Positions 13,781 through 26,461 of a stretch of DNA of 64,000 nt are shown here, piece by piece. Under the pieces are notes generated by a model that did not search any database, had not been told where the DNA came from, and worked only from the letters and a program-made list of their open reading frames with translations. The position numbers were made by a program, and so were the translations under genes. The DNA is taken from the NCBI GenBank assembly GCA_012295275.1, contig CM022679.1, forward strand, positions 9,162,669-9,226,668, read 5' to 3'. Source of the stretch: Chrysomallon squamiferum (taxonomy: Eukaryota > Mollusca > Gastropoda > Neomphalida > Peltospiridae). Positions within the stretch are counted from its first letter, which is position 1. Every line of letters begins with the position of its first letter.

Positions 13781-15393
13781 TTATAATAATAATAATAATA
13801 AAAATACAAAAAACCTTGGATTTGTTTAATGCAAAAGTTAATTTCAAGATAAGTTTAGGAAATTTAAAAAGAAACAAATTAAAAATTTTAAATATATAAT
13901 ATTTAAAACTTACCAAAAAATCCCCATTCAGTTAATTTTATTATAAAAAAAAGAAACCCTAAAAAGTAAAATAAAATTATTTTACATCACTGAGCAAATC
14001 AATCATAATTATGTTTTAAATTTACATGTAATATTTTCAGTATTACATACCTGATTATTTGCCAATACATGGAGGGCAAAATGATCTACAGATTGCAAAA
14101 GGTCATGCATACTACTGAAAAGAAAATTAATACTCAAATTTAAATAACATCACACACTGATATAAATGTTGACTGTTTATAATAGTCATATTTTTACTTA
14201 CACCTAATAAAATATAAATATATATATATATATATTTATTATTTTTTTTAAAAGAAGGAAACAAAAATTTTAATTTTCAGTGTGTGATTCTCATAGAATC
14301 AATTTATACATGACAATATAATACTAAGGATATCTTATGCCAATTAAAAATGATTATCTTTATTATAAACATTTTGAATTGTTTGTTTTTTAAATATTAT
14401 TTAAATCATGCTGTAGGATATGGCTGGTTGTTTTTAAATATTGTTTAAAATCCTGTTACAGTATTATTTATTAGTTATAAGAAAATGAAAAACCTGTTTT
14501 TGTAGAGACAGAAACTGACTATGGGAGGAGAGAATGACACGCTGGTGAAGGAAGTACATGTAACTCCACGCTTTATCCATTTGTTGTTTTCTTTGTCAAA
14601 CGTTCCAGCTGTTACTACCACCACTGAATTAAAATAAATTCAAATTAAAATAAAAATTAAAAATTATAAAGAAATTAAATTTAAACCTAATATATAATCA
14701 TGTTTTCATTCAAGAACATTTACTTAATATAAAGTGTTACAGCCCTAAGTTCTGTCTTTTCAACAAGATTTCATTCCATCCCAAAATAAGCTTCATGTAT
14801 GATGTATAATAAAGTTCTATTTAATCTGAATGAAAAATTTATTTAATTTTGAATTTTCACTGGATACATTAAATAAAGCTAATTTAAAATTTTGTCTTAA
14901 AATGCTGGATTCATTAATTTCCACATCAAGTGCCACAAGTATAAGCAATATCTACCAAGATTTAGTTACACAAACTGTCATATTATAAACTAATTTCTCG
15001 ATTAATGTAAAGTTAACGACGTCTGCAACAAAACAAACCTTGCTGAGGTACTTTTCTCATTACTGCATGTAAATTATCTATCACAGCCTTGTCATCAGGC
15101 TTAGTGGTTTTCAGAAGCTCAGGAAAATTAGGCACTGAAAATAAACAGATAACAGTATGTAACATACCAGAATAAACAGAAATTAACATTTTACACGATT
15201 ATCTGTTTTTGTGATATGTCTAAGGTATGGTACCTATCAAATGGGTGTCAGATGTTTGGACAGGGATGCAGCTTCAGTGCTTGTCACAAGTTGCCAACTA
15301 CTTTCCATAGATAACTTACCCAATTTGGTAACTGTTCTGTGTGCACTCTGTCTTTAAGTTGTAATGACTTATCTTAATTTTTTAATTAAAAAT

Positions 15394-15454
<61 letters not shown>

Positions 15455-16085
15455 TTTTTTTTTTATTATTGTTTTTTTTTTTTTTTGTTTTGTCTGTGTT
15501 TATGTATGATTGCTGGAATGCTACAATCAAATATCAATAACTTATTTATTCAATAATTGCACTGCTAGTTTAAAAAATAATGTATTTTAATACTTTGACA
15601 TCTGTACATAATAATTAGTGCAAAATTGTGCTATGACGAGTTACTAATCAACTGATTCAACTCAAAGGAGCTACTCAAAATCAAATGTTTTCAAACGTAA
15701 TGTTTTAATGAAAAAGAACACGTTTTCAAAAAACGTTTTCAAAATTAAAAAAAAATGGCACAAGGAAGAAACAAAAATTTACTTGGAAAAATATATACTC
15801 CTCTTTGACATTGACATGATAATGATTGTGTTTAAATGGAGGATAAATGCATTTTTTTTAATATAACATTGTGTACATGATATAAAATGGTGGCTTTTTA
15901 TTCTTATTAATACCTTTTGAAGAGTTATGTCGAGCAAAGGAAAGGAACATTGGAAAAATATTTATTCGCATTTTATTTGACCTCAAATTCTTTAAATTCC
16001 ATAATAAAAATCCAATTTTGCCAATTTTATTTTGTAATAAGAATCTGGCTTTGTTTAAATATCGACAAATAATCGCCATTATCAA
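9892..16085 (-). CDS. Flavin-reductase-domain protein with C-terminal YHETIT domain, probably mitochondrial
   Basis: Minus-strand exons are 15914-16085, 15039-15134, 14494-14623, 14051-14114, 13247-13330, 12760-12908, 11970-12119, 11674-11709 (5' boundary unresolved) and 9892-10083. Phases agree through the first seven. The N-terminus is basic, with no acidic residue in the first 55 or so (MIMAIICRYLNKARF...), suggesting a mitochondrial leader. The middle exons encode a flavin-reductase-like FMN-binding split barrel: VVVVTAG, RGVTCTSFTSVSFSPPIVSF, HFALHVLANNQ, and GDHHVWYSNV near its end. The last three exons encode LPFEDWTHEAHLRMSWNYI, GIQKFNDQNKEK and GYHETITVFFIH, resembling a small bacterial family of unknown function with H-x(2)-H and YHETxT motifs. 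A predicted NAD(P)H:flavin oxidoreductase fold is likely; substrate unknown. It shares a 208-bp divergent promoter with MRM2. The exon 7/8 junction lacks an AG acceptor in the required frame. Confidence 0.72.
10170..11360. repeat. Intronic minisatellite, unit about 35-45 bp
   Basis: About thirty imperfect tandem units share the core ACAACATAAACCCACATA, followed by a CA-rich stretch and TTATAGTTTTATTATT. The array fills most of the last intron of the flavin-reductase gene. Units become more regular towards 10,850-11,350. Frames seen across it (YNINPHTHI...) are repeat artefacts. Confidence 0.9.
12961..13167. repeat. Trinucleotide tract plus (CT)n microsatellite
   Basis: A (TAC)n-like tract at 12961-13027 is followed by (TAA)n and then about 70 nt of pure CT (13096-13167). 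It lies in the intron between the 12760-12908 and 13247-13330 exons of the flavin-reductase gene. Confidence 0.9.
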
Positions 16086-17364
<1,279 letters not shown>

Positions 17365-17511
17365 ATTTCATATTATTAACGTAACAAAAACTGATGTGAT
17401 CTCAGTTAAATCAAGTTTTATTTTATTTATGTATCTGTATTACCTTGTTCATCTCCAAGTAAAAGTATATGTTATATACAATTAAAAATATGTATTATTT
17501 TTAACAAGCCT

Positions 17512-17548
<37 letters not shown>

Positions 17549-18531
17549 ATTATTAGAAATAATGTGATATCATTTTAATAAAATAAAATTATTGCTTTGG
17601 TAGTAATATTTATTATTCATGTATATTCAAAATATATTTTTTTAACAAGCTCTATTTAAAAAAAACAAAAAAACAAACAAACGACAACAAAGAAAAAAAA
17701 CAAAACCAAAACAAACTAATGTGATCTAAATAAAATACAGTTTAATAAAACATGTTTTATTACTTTATTCTTCCTTAGGTACTATATTTATTAGATAATC
17801 AGAATGTATTGTTTTGAACTAGTTAATTATTAAAAAATCTAAATTAAATAAAATTATTGTATTATCTATATTATACTTTTCTTCCTCAGGTAGTAATATT
17901 AATTATATAAACCAACACATGTTATGTTTTAACAAGCTTTATTTAAACAGTAAAACAAACAATATATATATATATATATTTAATAAGCTCTTAAAACAGT
18001 ACTGTATTCAAAAATACAGAGATAAACAATAACTAAAAATAAGTAAAACATTGTTTATTTTTATAGCATTTTCAATATTACATGCACAATGCTTTTATCT
18101 ATAGCACATATTAAATACATATAGTGAGTTTTGCATTAACAGGCAATTGATATATATTTTAATACGAAAACCAGGTAGTTAAATCATTACAGTAATTTCA
18201 GCTGATTTGTCATTATGAAAATAATGAGCAACAACACTGTGAAAAATACTGCTATTGACATCTGTTTTGATACAATTACTATTAACATTTTTTTTTTTTT
18301 TTTTTTCTGAATTTTTAAAAATGTTGTTAAAAAAATGAATTTAAAAAAATAAAAATAAAGGGGAGACAAATGTTGTGGATAATTAAAACCTTTGAAACAG
18401 TCTCCAGATAATAGGTTGTTGCTGCAGGGCAGTTGTTTTCACAGATGTCACCATTATTTATTAGTTATCTATTTGCAATATGACTCAGCCATTTTGTTTC
18501 TCTATTTAGAAGTTATTAAGGCAGACATATG

Positions 18532-18571
<40 letters not shown>

Positions 18572-19973
18572 CAGTCAATAAAACTGTATTTTTGATCCAG
18601 TTTATTATCAACAATTCAAATTATAACAAAAACAATTTTTTTTTTTAGTTGGGTTATGTCATTGTAAAGATGCAATCAGACAGATTTTCATTTATTACTT
18701 TGAAAAAAATTACAAAGTGCACAGCATCACATCAAAATAAGCAGTTCATGAGTTATATTATGGAACAGAAGGAATGTTTACTGGAAATAACATGTGGATT
18801 CCTTTCAATCCTAAAGTAGAAAATACAAAATGTGTAAAAAGAAATATATTAAAGAATAGACTATTATTATTACCCTGTATTTCAGAAAATACATAAATAT
18901 ATTATATTCATATTTTATGGAATTTTATTATGTAGTCATTCTGTCAGGAATACATAATAACTAGTTACACTCTTAAGAGTATAAGAATTTTATAATTAAA
19001 ATTATTCTCAACATAACTTATATTTCTTAATAACAAAAAGTATAAATAATAATATTTAATATTTAATCCTACCTTTCAGAAAAAAACCACAACGAATTTA
19101 CAAAAAATATTTCCTGAGAATCATCTTTTGAATCTGTTAACCTGATTGTTGTGTCCAAGGCAAGAAACAGTATTTCTAATTCTTGCACAGCTTTGAAATT
19201 TCATAGCATATTTCAGCAATAAGGCTTGATACTTAAAAAAATACATTATTTATTTCAAAAATAAAAAACCCTTTTTGCAAAATCAATATTTTTTTGGCAA
19301 ACCCATATATCAACAAAGTTAGAATTTATTGCTGATTTATCTAAATAAAATTAGAATTTCTTACAAGGTCTTTTTTTACGACCCGTCACTGAAATGTATT
19401 TAAAAATTTACAAGATGTTTAAAAATAAAATAAACATGAGGGGATAAGCATGAAATACATGGCTTAATGTAAAGCAATAGTATTGGTAGAACAATAAAAA
19501 AAAAATGCCTTAGCCATTGCTAAAAATGTGGTTTAGATTAGAAATAAATAAGCAGTTAAATGTCTTTTTAATAAACTTTCAAAGCTTAGTACTTATAGCA
19601 CAGTGTCGTTAAGTAAAACACCATCTTGGACTTAACTTGTCAGTCCTTCTCAGTCTACAAAGATGAAATCATTTCCTGACTCAAAAAATATGAAAGACAG
19701 TTTCTATTTACTTAAAATCTGAGAAAGCAAAAGCCACCACTGTGGATATTTAATGAGATCAAAGGCGTACACAACCATGAAGACTTCTGGTAAAATCCGC
19801 AGGTCACGTATCTATATTTGCATTATCACAAGCAGATTTTGAAGCTTTTTAAAAAGGTTGACAACATCGCAAGAATTCATATAAGACTTGCACAATGTCT
19901 ACTATGCAGATATATTATTATCACATCACCAGAAAGCATGGAATTACGTTAGGCAGAACAAAAGCACTGAATG
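17365..19973. other. Convergent 3' region between MRM2 and SUFU
   Basis: The region holds the 3' UTRs of both genes. It is AT-rich, with poly(A)/poly(T) at 17515-17546 and 18291-18306, and (TG)n at 18531-18571. No coding exon was seen; the short frames are low complexity. Confidence 0.6.
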
Positions 19974-22900
19974 TCAAGGAGAATCATTTCCAATTCTCAG
20001 AGTCCCTCTCGCCATCACAGAGATCTTAACACATGGAGATGAAAAGCTGTATTCTTTTGGATAATTTTCTGCCTTCTTTAATTAAAAAAAAAAAAGAAAT
20101 CGATTAAATATTTAACAGTGTAAATTATAAACATATTAAGAAATAATTAAATATATGTGTGTGTGAGTGTCTGCATGTACATATATATATATATATTTTT
20201 TTTTTAAATTGTATCTAACAATTAATCTGTACAATGATAAACCGAAATACCAAATGTGTTAATGTGAAAATATAAATAATATATCATTAATTACACATAT
20301 AATGATATATAAAATACCAAATGTGTTAATGTGAAAATATAAATAATATATCATTAATTACACATATAATGATATATAAAATACCAAATGATCTCAATAA
20401 ATCTAGATAAAAGGAATAAATTGGCAGACTGATATGAATATTCATGAACCTGAAGATATCTGTTTATTATAATGACACTACTAATTGTTATTTTAATTCA
20501 CAGACAAATTCCAAGATGAACAAAATAAAAATACCTCATCTATTGTTTGTAAACCTTCAAATTCTTGAGACATTTCTTCAATAAAAGATGGTGAACACAG
20601 AATCTGCAAGAAATTTTACAAGTTTTAGTGACAATTTACATACAAAAGAAATTATGATTTAAAAAAAAAAAAATTAATAATTAGGCAATGAAGTCTCAAA
20701 AAAAAGATATTAAAATTATCAGCTGCCCTCACTTATATCTTGAAAATAATACTTTAAATAAAATCTTAAAAAGATTTTTACTATTGTGATCCTTCATTTC
20801 AAGAATTAAAAAAAAAACAAAAAAAAAAAAATTTAAAAATATAATTAAAAGTATAAGAAGAAGAAGAAAAACAATGGGTTTTAAAAGAATTAGTATTTAC
20901 CTGTATGTATGTTCCTTGAGCCATCATAGGATTAGCATCATCCACCATTAAAGTGATATCTGCTTTGGAGTTGGGTGGAATGAAGTGAATGGCTTCATGT
21001 TCAGCATTATGGAATATAAAGTACTGACCTTTCTTTAATCTTGCTCTGAAATATGAAGAAAATCAAGAATGCTAAATATGTACATTTTTGTTTTCTGACA
21101 CAAGTATTTTAAAAACATTAAATAAATTAAAAAAATGAATGTTTTAATTATTGATAATAAATTTAATAAATTATTATTTTTTAAATGACAGTTCAATAAT
21201 AATTTTAATATTAATGATTATTAAGTGCCCAGTGTGTACATTTTTATTATTATTATTATTATTATTATTTTTTTTTTTTGTTTGTGGAAATTCTAAAAAG
21301 GAAATTTTCAGTTGTTACACTAAGACCATTACTGTCACATATTGAGGCTAGTTATTATGCACTACCAACAGGCAGAAAAAATCAAATATACAGTTCTGGC
21401 TATTAAATCAAGACAAATGGTACAAAGATAAAAATGAAGGCTGTAATAAAGAAGCAGTGGTTCAACCTAGCAACCAAAGGTAAAAGTTCAGCAGCCTCAG
21501 CATCAAAATACAGATGAACAGCATCTATCAGCTCTGGTTCAGGAGAACTGTTTTCTTCTTCTTCTCCTTCACTGCCACCCGTGGCTCCCTCTACATTACC
21601 AGTCTTGTCTTCTGTCATTGTTTGAGATTCATGTGAGCTAGATATCAAATAGAAGTAAAATCATTCAGGCATTTACTCATCATCAGTTTCCAACTTCTAA
21701 ATGAATTTTGAGTCTTGCTAATGTAAATGATAATATATAAGGTTCAGCAATAAAAATATTCATCTGTGTCAGTGCTCTGCAATAATTAAACCCAGTTTTG
21801 TTATGAGTGTAGGTTCTTAAGAATGGTTTTTCTTCTTTCTTTTTCAGTGATAGATCAGTCTATTTGGGGTTTATCATGTAGAGCACGAGAGAATCATAAA
21901 ACAAACAGTAATGCTGATTCAACACACAAACAGAAAAATAATAAAAATAAAAACAACAAACAATGGTAACACCTGAAGAATGCAGTGATGATAACTCTTT
22001 AGTGAATCTGCATACTCTTCATGAAATTTGAATTAAGAACAAGTCAGCTATCCCTTAGCTGAAAAACTTGGATACAGACCATAAATTCACTAAAAGCTTT
22101 AGATAGGCTTGTACGAAATGTGCAAATCATAAAAGGAAATAAAAATTGGTTGGATAGGTTTACAGACTCAGAATGGACTACTGACCTGTAATTATACATG
22201 TTCATATTGACAAATGTGCATAAATAAATATATGTATATACGTACATATATCAGGAAATTGTTTTTATATATTATTTTAAAACAAGTCTTACTTCTGACT
22301 AATGTTTTCCCAGGTGCAGATGGCTGTAACATGACCAAGGTTAGATCCATCCTTTTCCACTCCCTCATTCACCAACTGGAAAAAACTTGGATCGTGTTCA
22401 AATATAGATTTTTCTCTGGACAGATCTGTGACAAAGAATGGCCCAACTCTAAAAGAAAAAAAAAAAAAAGTGCATAAGAATTTCAAATAATACCAACTAG
22501 ATATTTGGAAGTGGCTAGAAATATGAACACTTACTGAGGATGCTTCACCAGCATTTCCAATATACCAGCTCCTTTCCACTTCTGGGCTGCTTTCACCTCA
22601 TCAATAGTTACCCCAACAATCTGTTTGGAAAAAGTAGCAGGCATTTCAAAGTTCCTAACAGAAGTCCATGTCTTACTCCTTTATGGTGGGTGATTAAAAT
22701 CATAACTAACAAAGAAAATGAAGTTGACGTTATCCTGTCTTGCAGGTTTATCAATCCTTCAACCCAAGACGTTGAAAAATATTTATAACAAACTGTATTA
22801 AATCAAAAATAAATTTCCAGAATTTAAAAATTTGCAGCTGAAGTTAAGAGGGAAATTTCTGATGATAAATACAGAATTTAGCTCTCTTGGTAGTAAAACC

Positions 22901-23147
22901 TCTGTTAAGAAAATGTTAAATGAGAAACCTGTCTGAAGTCTACGGTGCCATATGGTGTGTCCAAGTCAAACAGCTGAGGATCTTCTGCTATCAGCATGCT
23001 CTGAATCTTTGAGAAAGATTTTCCATCTAATGGCTTGTGCCATGGGATGTGGTCACCAACAAGAAGAACATTACCTGTTGACAAATTAAAAGTATGTTTT
23101 ATAAGGAAATGTAAACAAAACAACAAAAATATTTACAATAAAATTAT

Positions 23148-23178
<31 letters not shown>

Positions 23179-24799
23179 GTAATAATAATAATAATAATAA
23201 TATCATAATAATAAAATATTTAAAATTTCACTGACATTCATTAAATGAATATCAGGAAAGTTAATCTATAACTATAAAGAACCAAATCACTTTCTTACAA
23301 AATTCGTACAAAAACCCCACCAAAATAAAACTGTTAAATAAAATATATACTAACATACTTTTAAGGAACATTAAATCTTTTGTTTTTTAACTACTTAAAT
23401 CTTCCCTTATATTTTTTTTATTAAATCTGCTGGTAATGTTCATATATATTTAAAATCAAAATCAAAATTGTTGTAATTAGTACTGAAATATACCATGAAA
23501 AACAGCTTAAGACCTTAAGAAATTACAGAAGAGAAACATGGTAGAATACCTGTTTGAAAGACATAACCAGCAAGCCTGTTCATCAAATTCTGTGGCCAGA
23601 GAGGTGGTTCATCTTCACTTTCTTCTTTTTTCAGTCGAAATGTTAACTCAAAACCAAACCCACTCACTTCTCCCCTTGAAGCTATTCTGCAAAACAAATA
23701 AATGATAATATAAATAAGTAAAGATATTTTAATTTTTTTGTTAAAAATTTGGACGGCAACATTAAAAGTATCCTCAGACCCAGTAGTAAAAACATTTGAT
23801 TAAAAACGTTTTTTTATAAATAAAAAAAAAAAAAGGAAAAAAGTGCCAGAACAATTAATGATTTTATGTTATTATTTTCAAACATCTAACATGTTGAAAC
23901 ATTTTTAAAATAAACTTGAAAGTTATTTTTATTTGTGTTAAACTCTCAAACGTTTAAATATTAGAAAAAAATAATTACAAATGTTGTTGTTAGAACAGTA
24001 TTCACTTAACATAAACTTTACAGTGTTGCCATCTTTAAAACAAAATTTAATTTTTGTTTACAGCAATTACAAAATAAGCAAAAAAAAAAAAAACAAAAAA
24101 AAAAACGTTTTTTATACCTGTGTACTCTGCCATCACCATAAAGATCACTGAAGCCATAACTGACATAATGCCAATGCGGTGGAATATTTTGTGAAATGTC
24201 TCCTTCGTTGTGGTACATACTTACAAAATCAAGAGGATCAGGCCCACCCATCCTGTAAAACAAAAACAAAGGCTTGAGTCAGTGAATCACTTAAGAAATA
24301 ACATGATTATTAGTATTTCAAACCTATACAAATTTTTATTTTTTTAACAAAAAAATTAAATAAATCAGGCACATTGTTAATTCTGCAAGATATTTAGTTT
24401 AACTATTAGGAAAAATTATATATACATTTAGGATCATTTACAATATCTAGTTGATAATCAGAAAAAACAGGAAAATAATAGATAGTTATACAGCATAATG
24501 TAAAGCTGAATAATTAATTAGTTGTAATCATAAGTTTGATATAAGTTATACTGTTCATGAGATTTCGCTGTTTTCAGTTAATTTAATTCAATAATTCTAG
24601 CCATTTACCAGTATTTTTTAATTGCAATTGCCTGGAGTGGATTAGGCTGATCAGCATATATCATTTTACAGGCATCATTAACAGCTTCTAGGCCACAATT
24701 GTCGAATTCGTCTAGCTCATTAGAGTCATCGGAAAATTCTGCTGGATCTCCTGTATCGCTGTCAGATATTTGACAGCGGGCACCTTCCATTGCAGTCAT
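19974..24799 (-). CDS. SUFU: Suppressor of fused (Hedgehog pathway repressor)
   Basis: Ten minus-strand exons are 24609-24799, 24118-24252, 23550-23686, 22929-23074, 22535-22620, 22293-22448, 21467-21637, 20901-21045, 20535-20603 and 19974-20075. All junctions are GT-AG with consistent phases, giving 445 intact residues. SUFU binds GLI/Ci factors and holds them in the cytoplasm. Landmarks in order: YADQPNPLQAIAIKKYW, GGPDPLDFVSMYHN, HWHYVSYGFSDLYGD, SGFGFELTFRL, WPQNLMNRLAGYVFQTG, DHIPWHKPLDG, IQSMLIAEDPQL, AGILEMLVKHPQVGPFFVTD, DGSNLGHVTAICTWE, then after an acidic linker ELIDAVHLYFDAEAAELLPL and the C-terminal NYPKEYSFSSP. The start is the first ATG (MTAMEGARC), because upstream frame has only TTG. 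Residues 62 or so to the end align with the human protein as I recall it. The central linker is short and strongly acidic. Shares a promoter with RPTOR. Confidence 0.95.
20245..20390. repeat. 67-bp tandem duplication
   Basis: A 67-bp unit beginning AAATACCAAATGTG occurs at 20245 and 20312 with no difference that I can see. A third partial start lies at 20379. It is in the last intron of SUFU. Confidence 0.9.
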
Positions 24800-25107
24800 G
24801 TAAGAGTTATTCCCCCACCTACAATAGTGTATTCTTGAACCCAAATGATAAAGTAAAAAATATTATTCATATATTGCAATAAAATTATTAATATTAAGGG
24901 CATTTTATTTGGTAAAATATGTAATATACTCAGATGGTTTAGAAATCAAAATTCGAAAATTAATTTTAGAGACTACAATAGGCAAAACATACAAAATGGC
25001 TGCCTACATCTCGTTTGCATGTACATGTGTCATTATCGCGTGCTCTTCTTCACGTGTATTTGACGTTTAGGATACTTGTAACATGTAACAGTATCGAATA
25101 CGTAAGT
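24800..25107. promoter_or_regulatory. Divergent promoter: SUFU / RPTOR
   Basis: The start codons are 308 bp apart and face away from each other. The RPTOR-proximal part contains a YY1-like AAAATGGCTGCC (24993-25004) and a palindromic CACGTG E-box (25051-25056), about 52 bp before the RPTOR ATG. No clear TATA box is present. The regulatory role is inferred. Confidence 0.5.
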
Positions 25108-25704
25108 ATGGCTGGTGAGGCTGACAGTGGAGTATTTGAAGAAGGCGAAGGCGAACTTAATGACTGGCAGTTGCCTATTGCGTTTAATGAACCTCGGCAC
25201 AAGGAACCAATTGAGGGTTCGCACTGTCTCACCCAGACATGGAGAATGAAAGAGAGGGTAAGTATTGGAACATAAAATTATGTTCTTACTTTAACTCATC
25301 TATATTTTGGCAAAAAGAGTAAAAATTAGTAATTACTGACAGGAATTAATATGATATTTTAAAATATTAAAATGTAATTTTAATTATTAATTCCTTAGTT
25401 AAGTTACTGAAGTCTCTTAGTCTTAGTCTCTAAGTCTGTAAATGTGTAATAATTTAACTCTTATAATCATTAATAATTGCGTTGTATCAGTGTCATGATT
25501 CGATACTGTGTCGATGTTTTCATCCATTATTTGTATACCAAAATATACCCTTAACAAATAACATTCTCATATTTGTTAACATGACAAAATAATAATAATA
25601 ATAATAATAATAAATAATAATAATAATAAAACATATTTATTTATTTATTTATTTTTGTTATTATTTATTCATTTATTTACGTTCCTTTGGACTGTTGCTT
25701 TGTT

Positions 25705-25737
<33 letters not shown>

Positions 25738-26254
25738 AAATAAAAGGTTTACCAATAGTTACAGAATATGTCATGATTTGTATTTTTTTATAATTAGTAC
25801 AGAAACTGTTGATCTTTTACAAAATGAACTTAAACAATAAAATATGCATATGCTAAGATTCTGTTATTACTCATGTGTCTTCCTTTCAGTGGAAATGTAC
25901 TTATTAAAACTAATTGACAATAATAGTTTATTAAATGTACTGTAGGCAGTCTGAATTTACTTGACAGGTTTAAATTTTCCTCAAGTTATTGACAAGGAAC
26001 TATAAAGAGTATTTACTTCCTTTTTACTAATACTGTTAATGTGATAAGGAATTTATTATTATTTATTTATTTATTGTTATTATTTTTTTAAATATAAATT
26101 ATTGTTGTTATTATTATTATTAATGATTTCTGTTTAGATGAAAACTGTGAGTGTTGCTCTTGTGATGTGTCTCAATGTTGGTGTGGATCCACCAGATGTG
26201 GTAAAAACAACACCTTGTGCAAAACTGGAATGTTGGATTGGTAAGTTTATATAT

Positions 26255-26285
<31 letters not shown>

Positions 26286-26368
26286 TTTTTTTACATATAT
26301 ATTTTATTCATTTATTCTAAAAATTTATTGAGATTATTAGTTTAAAAATATATTTAAAAAAAATTAAA

Positions 26369-26461
<93 letters not shown>

